In this document: positions 51,910 through 60,891 of the stretch, piece by piece | How the letters are laid out: each line of letters begins with the position of its first letter | Numbering within the stretch: position 1 is the stretch's first letter | DNA from: Prosthecobacter debontii | GTDB lineage: Bacteria; Verrucomicrobiota; Verrucomicrobiia; Verrucomicrobiales; Akkermansiaceae | Length of the DNA stretch: 64,000 nt | Direction: 5' to 3' | Assembly (NCBI GenBank): GCA_945869465.1 | Contig: CAMBPB010000003.1 | Span: 1-64,000 of the forward strand | Notes under the pieces: model-generated | Databases searched by the model: none | What the model was told of the DNA's origin: nothing | Seen by the model: the letters and a program-made list of their open reading frames with translations, nothing else | Translations under genes and position numbers: made by a program

Positions 51910-52152
51910 GTGTATTGATTCCAGTTGAGGTCCCGGGTGAGGTGGCCAGCAGCGCGATTGAGATGCTTTGAATTCGGGCCATAAAGCGTCTGGGAGGAGT
52001 TCAAAGGAAGCAAATCACGCAGTTTTGAATAAAACCGAAGGTCGGCGAATGTCCACACAATAAACGTTTCCACGGATTAAAAAACCTAGGGTTTCAACGC
52101 ATTGATTCCAGATTGCATCTTTTCCCCGGAACTCATTGAATCGTCCACCCCC

Positions 52153-52875
52153 ATGCCCAATCCCGCAACCCATCGTTTGAACCAGGCGCAGCGTGACGAA
52201 CTGACCCGCCGCGTGCTGGCCGGAGAAAAGGCGACCGCGCTGGCGCAGGAATTCAGCATCACCCGGGCCTATGTGGCCTTGCTCAAGGCGCAGGCGCTCA
52301 ATCCGGAACGCTACATCCGCAGGGCGGAGGGCAAGCTGTCGCGAAAGCTCACCCCGGCCGAGGCGGAAAAATTCCGCGAAACGCTGGCAGGCAGCACGCC
52401 GGAGGATCACGATTTGATTCCGACCGCGGAGCGCTGGTCACTGGAGCACGGCCAACAATTGGCGTGGAAACTATTCCAAAAAAAGCTGAGTGTGCGGGCA
52501 CTCACGGACTTTTTGACGCCCTTCATACCCAAGCGCAGCGAGTTCCGTTTTAGCAAACCCAAGCCGCCCAAGCCGCATCACATCAACCAGATTTCGCCGG
52601 AGCTGGCCAAGGATCCGCACTACGTCGCTTACTATCTCTCGCCGATCTGTGAGCAGATCGTCCGCCGTGAATATGAGTTGGCGCTGGCCGATTGGGAGGC
52701 GCGTTTTGCGGACGCCGAGGAGCGGCACCAGCAGGAGGAAAAGGCCCGCCAGGAGGGGACGTCCGCCGGGATTGAGCCGCAAGGCCCGCTCGCACGGGGC
52801 CGGCGGATCGGCAAACATTCGAACAGCAAAGGCAGCCCGTTCACCTCGCCCAAGCGCCGCAAAAAACGCCGCTAG
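52153..52875 (+). CDS. HTH-domain protein of unknown function with basic C-terminal tail
   Basis: This 240-residue protein begins MPNPATHRLNQAQRDELTRR. A helix-turn-helix like those of transposases and sigma-like regulators covers TRRVLAGEKATALAQEFSIT and RAYVALLKAQA (about residues 18-50). A middle region (AERWSLEHGQQLAWKLFQKK, SPELAKDPHYVAYYLSPICE) is helical. The C-terminus is strongly basic (SPKRRKKRR), suggesting nucleic-acid binding. The ATG at 52153 is preferred because the earlier codons from 52102 add nothing family-like. No DDE catalytic residues are visible, so an intact transposase is unlikely. Flanking spacers of about 250 bp hold no genes. Confidence 0.65.
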   Translation: MPNPATHRLNQAQRDELTRRVLAGEKATALAQEFSITRAYVALLKAQALNPERYIRRAEGKLSRKLTPAEAEKFRETLAGSTPEDHDLIPTAERWSLEHGQQLAWKLFQKKLSVRALTDFLTPFIPKRSEFRFSKPKPPKPHHINQISPELAKDPHYVAYYLSPICEQIVRREYELALADWEARFADAEERHQQEEKARQEGTSAGIEPQGPLARGRRIGKHSNSKGSPFTSPKRRKKRR

Positions 52876-53126
52876 TATCGCGTAAAACACCAAGTGCCGG
52901 ACAGGCCAAGGAGGGTGGACATTTGGATGGCTGCATCATTGACAGCAGAATCATTTTTGAAGAGCCATAAAGGGCACCAAGCCACCAATCATCTCTTCAA
53001 TGAAGAAGGCCTCAAATGATGCTGTCAAAAATCTTGCGTGCCCGCGCATCGGCCATGCTTTTCAGGATTGCAATCGTCTGAATTCACGTTCGCATGGGGC
53101 ATGACTCAACCCTCCGCGCTTTCCCG

Positions 53127-54452
53127 ATGAAATCCCCGGCCCGCTGGTTTTTTTCCCTGTTTGCCCTTGCGGCCATCGCGGGTGCGCTTCCGGTCCATGC
53201 GGAGGGAAAGCCGCACATCGTTTTCATTCTTGCCGACGACCTCGGGCTTGGCGATCTCGGTTGTTATGGCGGACGGCAGGCACCCACGCCGCGCCTCGAC
53301 CAGCTCGCCAGGGAGGGCACGCGTTTCATGCAGTATTACAGCGCCTCGCCCGTCTGCTCGCCGTCGCGCACCGGGTTGCTCACCGGCATGTTTCCGGCGC
53401 GCTGGAGCATCACCAATTACCTGCAAACCCGGAAGGGCAACCGCGCCAGCGAACAGGCGGACTTTCTTTCGCTGCAGGCTCCGTCGCTCGCGCGCCAGCT
53501 CAACGCCGCGGGTTACGCTACCGGCCACTTCGGCAAATGGCACCTCGGCGGCGGACGCGATGTGGACGACGCACCGAAGTTCGCCGCCTATGGCTTTGAT
53601 GAAAATGCCAGCACTTGGGAAAGCCCGGAGCCGCATCCGGACCTCGAGGCTCCACCTGCCAAAGTGAAACGCTGGGAGCGCACCGCGTTCTTCGTGGACA
53701 AGACGCTCGATTTCCTCAAGCGCCACAAGGACCAGCCGTGTTTCGTGCAACTCTGGCCGGACGATGTCCACACGCCGTGGGTGCCCAGTGGTCAGGCAAA
53801 ACGCGGCGACACCGCGGAAAATTTCCACCCGGTGCTGCGCGAAATGGACCGCCAACTCGGCCGGCTCTTCGACGGCTTGCGCGACCTCGGCATCGAGGAC
53901 AACACGCTCATCGTCTTCGCCAGCGACAACGGGGCCATGCCGACGTTTCAAGGCGCGCGATCCGCCGGCCTGCGCGGGGCCAAATGGAGCCTCTACGAAG
54001 GCGGCATCCGGATGCCCTTCATCGTCCGCTGGCCCGGCCACGTCCCTGCGGGAAAAACCGACGAATCCACCGTGGTTGCCGCCGTGGATTTGTTTCCAAG
54101 CCTCTGCGCCATCGCCGGTGCCATTCCTCCCAAAGAGGTGGCGCTTGATGGCGAGGATCTGAGTGCGGCGTGGCTCGGCCGGGAAATGCTCCGCAAGCGT
54201 CCGCTCTTTTGGGAATACGGCCGCAACCCCACCGCCTTTCTCTATCCGGGCGGCCGCGATCGCAGCCCGAACGTCGCCATGCGTGATGGCCCGTGGAAAT
54301 TACTGCTCAACGCCGATGGCAGCGGCCCCGAACTTTACGACCTGGCCAGCGACCGCACCGAGCAACACAATCTCGCTGCCGAAAAACCCGCGCTCGCCAA
54401 GCGACTCACCGAAGCCGCCCTCCAATGGCGCGGCAGCCTGCCGAGATTGTGA
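53127..54452 (+). CDS. Secreted arylsulfatase-type sulfatase
   Basis: This 441-residue enzyme has a signal peptide (MKSPARWFFSLFALAAIAGA) and all main sulfatase signatures. These are the metal site IVFILADDLGLGDLGCYGG, the formylglycine motif SPVCSPSRTGLLTG (CxPSR), TGHFGKWHLGG, and SDNGAMPTFQGARS with the Asp/Asn pair. The C-terminal subdomain is short (GPWKLLLNADGSGPELYDLA). It needs a formylglycine-generating enzyme, which is not in this window. Sulfatases are highly multiplied in Verrucomicrobia and Planctomycetes that eat sulfated algal or host glycans. No adjacent glycosidase is present. Confidence 0.93.
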   Translation: MKSPARWFFSLFALAAIAGALPVHAEGKPHIVFILADDLGLGDLGCYGGRQAPTPRLDQLAREGTRFMQYYSASPVCSPSRTGLLTGMFPARWSITNYLQTRKGNRASEQADFLSLQAPSLARQLNAAGYATGHFGKWHLGGGRDVDDAPKFAAYGFDENASTWESPEPHPDLEAPPAKVKRWERTAFFVDKTLDFLKRHKDQPCFVQLWPDDVHTPWVPSGQAKRGDTAENFHPVLREMDRQLGRLFDGLRDLGIEDNTLIVFASDNGAMPTFQGARSAGLRGAKWSLYEGGIRMPFIVRWPGHVPAGKTDESTVVAAVDLFPSLCAIAGAIPPKEVALDGEDLSAAWLGREMLRKRPLFWEYGRNPTAFLYPGGRDRSPNVAMRDGPWKLLLNADGSGPELYDLASDRTEQHNLAAEKPALAKRLTEAALQWRGSLPRL

Positions 54453-54624
54453 TACCGTCAGACATCCTGATGCCGCCGCGGACGGCTCGGGGTTGATCGA
54501 AGGCAACGGCGTCGTGACTCCGCCAGGCGGGAGCACTGATGGGGATGGATTGCGGAGGGGTTGCGTTTGTTTGGGTGAATGGGGTCTGGCTCACCGTTCC
54601 CCATGCCCAAGCATTTTCCCCGCC

Positions 54625-55191
54625 TCAATCGATGATCTTGCGCATCGGGATCATGTGCGAATGCTCGAAGCCCTGTTTTTTGAAAAACTCCTGGGACTCG
54701 GCGCTCATGCGGTCGGTGAGCAAAGTGATGCGTTTGAAATTCTTCTGTTTGGCAAACTCCACGACGTAATCGACGAGCCTCGCCCCGTAGCCCTGGCCGC
54801 GGTGGTCGGGGTGGATCACGACATCCTCCATCAGGATGACAAAGCCGCCGCGGGCGGTGGAAATGGTGAACAACAGGTTCACCATCCCGAAGATCCGGTC
54901 CATGTTGCGCACCACGAAAATCCGCCCGCGGTTCGGTTGTTCGAGGATCAAACGCAGGCCGCGCTCCTGAAGCTCGGGATCTGGGGTGAAGTCCCCGGAA
55001 TCGGAAAGCAGGTTCATCACCAGTTCCGTCAGGGCTGGCAAATCCTCAAGGGTGGCGGGCTCCACACGCGGCGGATCGTCCACCGCGCTGCGGGTCTCCT
55101 GTTTGGCTGGGCTCTTCACTGCGGGATGATTGGCATGATTTTTCTCAGGAGGCACGAATTTTCCCCCGCCCCCGGAAATTCCGTGGTCCAC
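54625..55191 (-). CDS. GNAT family N-acetyltransferase
   Basis: This 188-residue protein (with the preferred GTG start) contains an acetyl-CoA binding GNAT fold: PPRVEPATLEDLPALTELVM at the start, MEDVVIHPDHRGQGYGARLV (motif A with R/Q-x-x-G-x-G/A) and AESQEFFKKQGFEHSHMIPM at the end. The reading frame extends to 55245 inside trmD, with an in-frame ATG there. A GTG at 55191 follows a run of six G residues just after the trmD stop and gives a better-placed start. It is 7 bp from trmD and probably co-transcribed. The substrate is unknown. Confidence 0.78.
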   Translation of the reverse strand: MDHGISGGGGKFVPPEKNHANHPAVKSPAKQETRSAVDDPPRVEPATLEDLPALTELVMNLLSDSGDFTPDPELQERGLRLILEQPNRGRIFVVRNMDRIFGMVNLLFTISTARGGFVILMEDVVIHPDHRGQGYGARLVDYVVEFAKQKNFKRITLLTDRMSAESQEFFKKQGFEHSHMIPMRKIID

Positions 55192-55198
55192 CCCCCGT

Positions 55199-55870
55199 TC
55201 ACTCCAGCAAATCCGGACGGTTCCGACGCGTGCGTTCAAGGGCATTCAAATCTTTCCAGTCCTGGATTTTCCCGTGGTGGCCGGAGCTCAGCACTTCGGG
55301 CACGGTGAGTCCACGAAACTCGATCGGCCGGGTGTAAGCGGGTGCTTCCAGGCGCTTGGGATCGGAAAACGACTCGTCCAGTGTCGAACGCGCGTCGCCG
55401 AGCGCCCCGGGCAACAGACGAATCACGGCGTCGCATAGCACCGCGGCCGCCAGCGCACCGTTGGTTAGAATGTAGTCGCCGATGGAAATTTCCTCATGCA
55501 CCAGCGCCTCGACGACCCGGTGGTCCACGCCTTCGTAGTGGCCGCAAAGGATCAGCAGGTGGGGGGCGGCAGCCAGCTCGCGGGCGACGGCCTGTTTGAA
55601 GGGTTGGCCCTGCGGCGTCATCAGAATCACCCGGGTTTCCGGCCCGCGCAAGGCCTCGACGGCGGCAAACAGCGGCTCGGGTTTGAGCAACATTCCCTGA
55701 CCTCCCCCGCACGGCGAGTCGTCCACCCGCCGGTGTTTGTCTTCCGACCAATCGCGCAATTGGTGGCCGATCACCTCAACGATCCCGGCCGCCCGCGCAC
55801 GCTGGATGATCGAGTCGCTCAGCGGCGCCAGGGCCACTTCGGGAAATAAGGTCACGATATCAATCCGCAT
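55199..55870 (-). CDS. trmD: tRNA (guanine-N1)-methyltransferase TrmD
   Basis: This 223-residue enzyme methylates G37 of tRNAs with SAM, using a knotted fold. It shows MRIDIVTLFPEVALAPLSDS, VDDSPCGGGQGMLLKPEPLF, LLILCGHYEGVDHRVVEALV, SIGDYILTNGALAAAVLCDA and SGHHGKIQDWKDLNALERTR, all characteristic. The length is normal. In many bacteria trmD is next to rpsP/rimM/rplS. Here only an acetyltransferase gene is downstream and carboxypeptidase M32 is divergent, so the usual ribosomal context is absent. Confidence 0.96.
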   Translation of the reverse strand: MRIDIVTLFPEVALAPLSDSIIQRARAAGIVEVIGHQLRDWSEDKHRRVDDSPCGGGQGMLLKPEPLFAAVEALRGPETRVILMTPQGQPFKQAVARELAAAPHLLILCGHYEGVDHRVVEALVHEEISIGDYILTNGALAAAVLCDAVIRLLPGALGDARSTLDESFSDPKRLEAPAYTRPIEFRGLTVPEVLSSGHHGKIQDWKDLNALERTRRNRPDLLE

Positions 55871-56031
55871 GGGAAAACCCTAGCCGCTCGAAGCGCCTTG
55901 CCAACCGTCTTCGCACAGGACGGGAGCAAAAGGGTGCATGACAAAAAGCCAGCGAGCGGCGCAAAGCGCTCGCACCGAGGAAACCGCAATTTCCGGCTTT
56001 GCCCGGCCAGCGGATTTCTCCAGAAACCGGC

Positions 56032-57495
56032 ATGTCGATTTTTGAAAAAGCCCGCGAGCTTGCCGTAATCCAATCGTCCGCCGCAGTGATCGGGTGGGAT
56101 CAGGAAACCTATCTGCCGCCGGATGCGGTGGAGCACCGGGCCGCCCAGCTCGCCTGGCTTTCCTCCCACGCTCACGAACTCGCCACTTCCGAGGCATGGA
56201 AACATGAGCTCGAAGCCGCCCAAGCCGCCAACCCCGGCGATGACCCGAAACTCACCGCCAACCTGCGCGAACTCCGCCGCGAATTCGATCGCGCCACCAA
56301 ACTCCCGGTCGAACTCGTCGCCCGCGAATCCACCGCCTGCTCACTCGCCAAACACGCGTGGGCCGCCGCCCGCATTCGCTCGGATTTCGCCGCCTTCGCC
56401 CCGCATCTGGAAACCCTGCTCGGCATCGCCCGCGAAAAAGCCGATCTCTGGGGCTATTCTGGCGAACCCTACGACGCCCTGCTCGAAGGCTACGAACGCG
56501 GCACCTCGACCGCCGCCGTCGCGGAATTGCTCGACACCCTGCGCCCGGCACTCCGCGAAACCGCTGCCCGGGCTGTGGAAAAATCCGCCTCCCGCGCTCC
56601 CAGTCTGCCGCCCGGACCCTATCCGATCGCCGCGCAGCAACGCCTCAATGCCGAGATCGCCGAGTCCATTGGCTTCGATTTTCGCGCCGGCCGCATCGAC
56701 ACCACCACCCACCCGTTCTGCACCACACTCGGGCCGCGCGATATTCGCATGACCACCCGTTACGACGAATCGGATTTCACCTCCTCGCTCTTCGGCGTGC
56801 TGCACGAGGCCGGCCACGGCATGTATGAACAAGGTGTGCCCGGCGAGGATTTCGGGCTGCCCTCCGGGACCACCGTTTCGCTGGGCATTCACGAATCGCA
56901 ATCCCGCTTGTGGGAAAACCACGTCGGCCGCTCGCGTGCCCTATGGAACCGCTGGTATCCGAAAGCCCGGGAATATTTCCCCCAACTCGCGGAGTTTCCC
57001 CTCGAAAAGTTCCTGGCTTTCCTGTGGCGCGCCGAATTCTCGCCGATCCGCGTGGAGGCCGACGAAGCCACCTACGATCTCCACATCATCCTCCGCTTCA
57101 GCCTCGAACGCCGCCTGCTCAATGGCAGCCTCGCCGTCGCCGACGTGCCCGCCGCATGGAACGAAAGTTTCCGCGAACTGTTCGGCTTCACTCCGGCAAA
57201 CGATCGGGTCGGCTGCCTGCAGGACATCCATTGGTCGATGGGCGGGCTCGGTTATTTTTCCACCTACACACTCGGCAATATTAACGCGGCCCAGCTCTTC
57301 GCCGCCGCCCGCAGGGATCCCGCCATCGCCGCCGCCATCGATGCGGCCGATTACGCTCCGTTGCTCGCCTGGTTGCGCAAATCCGTCCACGCCCACGGCG
57401 CCACGCTCGATCCCGCCGATCTCTTGCAACAGGCCACCGGCAGCAGGCCATCGACCGCCGACTACCTCGCCCACCTCCGATCCCGATACCTCTAG
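56032..57495 (+). CDS. Carboxypeptidase M32 (Taq family)
   Basis: This 487-residue zinc carboxypeptidase begins MSIFEKARELAVIQSSAAVI. The family motifs GWDQETYLPPDAVEHRAAQL, TVSLGIHESQSRLWENHVGR (third ligand Glu) and the metal site SSLFGVLHEAGHGMYEQGV (HExxH) are intact. It ends with GGLGYFSTYTLGNINAAQLF. M32 enzymes trim peptides from the C-terminus in the cytoplasm. The length is typical (about 500). The frame opens at 55999, and the ATG at 56032 fits the family start. It is divergent from trmD (161 bp between start codons). Confidence 0.95.
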   Translation: MSIFEKARELAVIQSSAAVIGWDQETYLPPDAVEHRAAQLAWLSSHAHELATSEAWKHELEAAQAANPGDDPKLTANLRELRREFDRATKLPVELVARESTACSLAKHAWAAARIRSDFAAFAPHLETLLGIAREKADLWGYSGEPYDALLEGYERGTSTAAVAELLDTLRPALRETAARAVEKSASRAPSLPPGPYPIAAQQRLNAEIAESIGFDFRAGRIDTTTHPFCTTLGPRDIRMTTRYDESDFTSSLFGVLHEAGHGMYEQGVPGEDFGLPSGTTVSLGIHESQSRLWENHVGRSRALWNRWYPKAREYFPQLAEFPLEKFLAFLWRAEFSPIRVEADEATYDLHIILRFSLERRLLNGSLAVADVPAAWNESFRELFGFTPANDRVGCLQDIHWSMGGLGYFSTYTLGNINAAQLFAAARRDPAIAAAIDAADYAPLLAWLRKSVHAHGATLDPADLLQQATGSRPSTADYLAHLRSRYL

Positions 57496-57887
57496 CAGCC
57501 TTTCGGCCTTGGAAAAGCCCGGGCCACGATTCATTTTGCCTTTCGTCGTGAAAACCGCCGAGCTCATGGAGAGCGCCTGCCATCGCATCCTCCACGGCAC
57601 GGCATCGCCACGGCGCCACTCGGCGGCTTTGACGGCGGTTCTCCAGCGTTCGGCCATTTGCCCGCCTTGGAGTTGGCCGGTTCCGCTTCCTTGAGCAATG
57701 GTTCTTTGATGAGATGAAAGGGATACGCATTGGATCGCTGCGACGAGTCTTGCAACCTCCAAACTCCGTCGGCCCCGAGCGCGAGACCACCTACAACGGC
57801 GGTCAGTCGCGGACGGCCACCTTCCCCAAAGGGCAGTAGACCGCACCCGGGATTCTACCGAGTATCCCGGGTTGAAAGCCATTTGCC
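57496..57887. other. 392-bp spacer with a hairpin before the next gene
   Basis: The region after carboxypeptidase M32 has no recognisable gene. Short frames on both strands (for example a 63-codon minus frame at 57564-57755) have no family likeness. A perfect 9-bp inverted repeat (ACCCGGGAT at 57845-57853, ATCCCGGGT at 57864-57872) lies 15 bp before the ATG of the next gene and could be an operator, a leader hairpin or an element end. Confidence 0.5.
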
Positions 57888-58826
57888 ATGAAAACATCAC
57901 TCATTTCACTGCTTACCGGGTTTACGCTGAGCGTATCCGCATGGTGTGACGAAGCGGCAGATGCCGCCAACCTCGCAGCCCTGCAAAAATCTGCGGCGGC
58001 CTATGTCGAAGCCTTCAACAAGGGCGATGCCAAGGCCCTCGCCAAAACCTATCTACCCGACGGCGAAATCACCCTCGCCAACGGCACGGTCATCGCCGGC
58101 AGGGAGGAAATCCAAGCCTTTTACGAGGACGAACTGGCAGGCGATGCCAAGTCCAGTGCCGCGATGGAGGCGGACTCCCTGCGTTTCATCACTCCCGGCG
58201 TCGCCCTAGAAAATGGCACCCTGCACATCACGGACGCCGAGGGGAAAGTCTCTTCTCATGACTACACGGCCGTCCAAGTGAAGCAAGAGGATGGTGCCTG
58301 GCTGACCGCCAGTGTGCGCGGCGAGGCCGCCGACAAAGCTCCGCCCGGCGACAAGATGAACGGGCTGGACTGGATCATCGGCGATTGGATCATCCAGATG
58401 AATGACAGTGAAACCAAGCTCTCCTTCGAGTGGAGCAAGCTCGGTCCTTACATCGAAGGCTCTGCCAATCTCGCCCGCATCGGCGGCACCTCCGATCAGG
58501 TGTCGATCCGCATCGGCTGGGATAACGCGCGGAAAGGCTTCGTTTCCTGGAGTTTCGACGGCAACGGCGGCTTCGTCAGATCCGATTGGAGCGCCAACGG
58601 CAACCTGAAATGGCTCATGCGCACCCAAGGCGTTACCGCTGAAGGTGAAGCCAACCAATACAACCAGGTTTGCGAAGTGGAGCCGTCCCGACAGAGTTTC
58701 AAATGGATTATACGCGACCACACCCTCGGTGATGAAATACAGGCGGAGCAGGCTCTAACAGCGGTCAGACGGCCGCCCGCACCCAAAGGAATGAAACCCG
58801 GGACCGCTCCTTCAGCGACCGAATAA
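57888..58826 (+). CDS. Secreted SnoaL/DUF4440-like protein
   Basis: This 312-residue protein has a signal peptide (MKTSLISLLTGFTLSVSAWC). A cystatin-like NTF2 fold follows (AAYVEAFNKGDAKALAKTYL, ITLANGTVIAGREEIQAFYE, HDYTAVQVKQEDGAWLTASV; residues about 25-145). A second beta-rich half of ~150 residues contains DWIIGDWIIQMNDSETKLSF and VSIRIGWDNARKGFVSWSFD. The SnoaL/DUF4440 fold is common in small ligand-binding or enzyme-like proteins, and its role here is unknown. The signal peptide suggests periplasmic location. It is followed by the Gly-rich TPR gene after about 13-70 bp, depending on that gene's start. Confidence 0.75.
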   Translation: MKTSLISLLTGFTLSVSAWCDEAADAANLAALQKSAAAYVEAFNKGDAKALAKTYLPDGEITLANGTVIAGREEIQAFYEDELAGDAKSSAAMEADSLRFITPGVALENGTLHITDAEGKVSSHDYTAVQVKQEDGAWLTASVRGEAADKAPPGDKMNGLDWIIGDWIIQMNDSETKLSFEWSKLGPYIEGSANLARIGGTSDQVSIRIGWDNARKGFVSWSFDGNGGFVRSDWSANGNLKWLMRTQGVTAEGEANQYNQVCEVEPSRQSFKWIIRDHTLGDEIQAEQALTAVRRPPAPKGMKPGTAPSATE

Positions 58827-58839
58827 CCCCGAACCCACA

Positions 58840-60693
58840 ACGAAAAAGCAAACGATTTATCAGATCTTAACGAATGGCTTTATCTCCTGTAGTTTACACG
58901 TGACCGAAGCGATTGCGCGCGGCGTTGGCGGTGGTGGTTCACGAGGCGGCGCTCGCGGTGGGGGTGGCGGTGGCGGCTACCGGAGTTCGTCTTCGAGTTC
59001 CCGCAGTTCCTCTAGCCGCAATCCCATGACCGGCTCTAGCGTGAGTCGGCCTGCAACGCGTCCATCCACGGGTAGCAGCACTTCCCGACCTTCCACCGGC
59101 CCATCGCCCGGTAGCAGTGCCTCCCGTCCCTCGACACTGCCCGCAAGCAGACCCACGATCGGCGGCAGCGCAAGCCGTCCATCCACCAAGCCCGGCAATG
59201 TGAGCTATCCATCCACCAAGCCGATGCCGGGCGTTGGCAGTCGTCCGGGGGACCGTGGCCCGGGTGGTGTCGGTAGCGCGGGACGCCCCGGTGGTGCGGG
59301 CGGAGTGGGCGGAGTGGGCGGAGTGGGCGGAGTGGGTGGAGTGGGCGGAGTGGGCGGAGTGGGTGGTGCCGGACGCCCCGGTGGCGTCGGTGGCGTCGGT
59401 GGCGTCGGTGGTGTTGGCGGAGTCGGACGTCCGAGTGCCGGAGTCGGACGCCCGGGTGCAGGAGTTGGCGGTGTTGGGCGCCCCGGCGGAGTTGGTGGAG
59501 TTGGCGGAGTTGGGCGCCCCGGCGGAGTTGGCATCGGCGGAAACGTTGGCATCGGCGGCGGAGTGAGTGCTGTAGGAATCAGGAACGGCAGTATCAACAA
59601 CGTTTACAACAACAACTGGTATGGTGGATCGCATCATGGCGGCTATTACGGCGGCTATTACGGTGGCCACTATCACCATCATGGTGATGCCTGGGCATGG
59701 GCCTTGGTGGGTTGGACGCTGGGCGCGATGACCTATAGCTCCGGCTACACCACTTACACCAATCCATACCCGACCACCGTGGTGGTGACATCCTCCGGCT
59801 CGACGGTGGCCTACGATCAGCCGATCACCGTAGTCGCCGAGCAAACCACGCCTAAAGATCCTGTGGCGATGGATGCGGTGGCCCAAAAAGCCTCTTCCTT
59901 TGTTGCCGAATCCCAAGCGGCATTCAAGGCACAGAATTACCTCCTGGCTCTGGAAGCCGCAAACAAGGCCGTGGCGGAATTCCCGGGCGATGCCGCCGTG
60001 CATGAATACCGTGCCTTGGTTCTGTTTGTCCTTGGCAAATACTCCGATTCCGCCGGAGTGCTCAACCCAGTGCTCGCAGGCGGTCCCGGTTGGAACTGGA
60101 CCACCATGGTCAAGCTATACGATTCACAGGAAACCTATACCTCGCAGCTGAGGAAGTTGGAGGATTACGTTGATTCCAAACCCAAGGCTGCGGACGGTCA
60201 TTTCCTGCTAGGCTATCACTACATGGTTTGCGCGTATTCCGAAAAAGCCGCCGCGCACTTTAAAATGGCCTCGGAACTGCAACCGGCGGACACCGTCTCC
60301 AAACAACTTCAAAGCCTGTGTGAGGCTGCGGCGAAAGCTGCCAGCGGCGAAACCGGAGACGCGGAGGAACCCGCCGCCAAACCAGAAACCGAAACCGTTC
60401 CCGTGCCATTGGAAAAACTCGGCGGCACCTGGGTGGCGGATAAGGGCAAGGCCGGAGTGATCACCCTGGCATTGCAGAATGACGGCAAGTTTGCGTGGAA
60501 CTATGCCAAAGACGGCAAAGGCCAGGGCTTCGCCGGTGCCTACCGCATGAACGAGGAGGGTCTCCTGGTGTTGGATTCCGATGGCAACCAAATGGTCGCC
60601 TCCATCGCACTGCCCAAGGATAATCAAATGAAATTTGTCGCTGCCGGTGGGCCTCCCGGGGACCCTGGCCTCGAGTTCATCAAGAAGAAGTAG
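58840..60693 (+). CDS. Secreted Gly-rich low-complexity/TPR protein, start uncertain (ACG or GTG)
   Basis: The N-terminus is Gly/Ser-rich and ends in repeated GGV units; histidine/tyrosine-rich (YYGGHYHHHGD) and then TPR-like helices follow (AFKAQNYLLALEAANKAVAE; FLLGYHYMVCAYSEKAAAHF). An ~85-residue C-terminal beta domain (LGGTWVADKGKAGVITLAL) closes it. With the GTG at 58900 the protein (597 residues) has no signal peptide. Upstream in frame, ACG-AAA-AAG-CAA (58840-58851) begins a perfect signal-like sequence KKQTIYQILTNGFISCSLHV, so translation from ACG, or a lost ATG, is suggested. The function is unknown. Confidence 0.65.
   Translation, partial: TKKQTIYQILTNGFISCSLHVTEAIARGVGGGGSRGGARGGGGGGGYRSSSSSSRSSSSRNPMTGSSVSRPATRPSTGSSTSRPSTGPSPGSSASRPSTLPASRPTIGGSASRPSTKPGNVSYPSTKPMPGVGSRPGDRGPGGVGSAGRPGGAGGVGGVGGVGGVGGVGGVGGVGGAGRPGGVGGVGGVGGVGGVGRPSAGVGRPGAGVGGVGRPGGVGGVGGVGRPGGVGIGGNVGIGGGVSAVGIRNGSINNVYNNNWYGGSHHGGYYGGYYGGHYHHHGDAWAWALVGWTLGAMTYSSGYTTYTNPYPTTVVVTSSGSTVAYDQPITVVAEQTTPKDPVAMDAVAQKASSFVAESQAAFKAQNYLLALEAANKAVAEFPGDAAVHEYRALVLFVLGKYSDSAGVLNPVLAGGPGWNWTTMVKLYDSQETYTSQLRKLEDYVDSKPKAADGHFLLGYHYMVCAYSEKAAAHFKMASELQPADTVSKQLQSLCEAAAKAASGETGDAEEPAAKPETETVPVPLEKLGGTWVADKGKAGVITLALQNDGKFAWNYAKDGKGQGFAGAYRMNEEGLLVLDSDGNQMVASIALPKDNQMKFVAAGGPPGDPGLEFIKKK
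59299..59361 (+). repeat. GGCGGAGTG 9-bp tandem repeats in the Gly-rich gene
   Basis: Seven 9-bp units (GGCGGAGTG or GGTGGAGTG) encode Gly-Gly-Val tripeptides. Degenerate copies continue for about 200 bp. The unit is a multiple of three. Confidence 0.85.
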
Positions 60694-60891
60694 CGTCCGC
60701 GTTGCGCGCTGCCTGCTGCTCGATATCCAACTGGAAGGCAGCTCCGGACTGGAACTGCGCACAAGATTTCCACAGTCAAGGATCCCACGCATTGCGACGC
60801 GGTGGCGAGCATCAACCCGGATCTCACGCCGCGGACACTGGGCCAGCTGCGGACACCGGCTGCCGAAGCAAAAGTCCACACATCCCCAAGC

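Noticed and set aside
52153-52875. HTH protein considered as an intact transposase
   Set aside because: No DDE catalytic triad and no flanking terminal repeats were seen, so only a DNA-binding role is suggested.
58939-60003. 354-codon minus-strand frame opposite the Gly-rich TPR gene, full of Ser/Thr/Ala repeats
   Set aside because: The low complexity comes from the GGV repeats on the other strand. No domain is visible.
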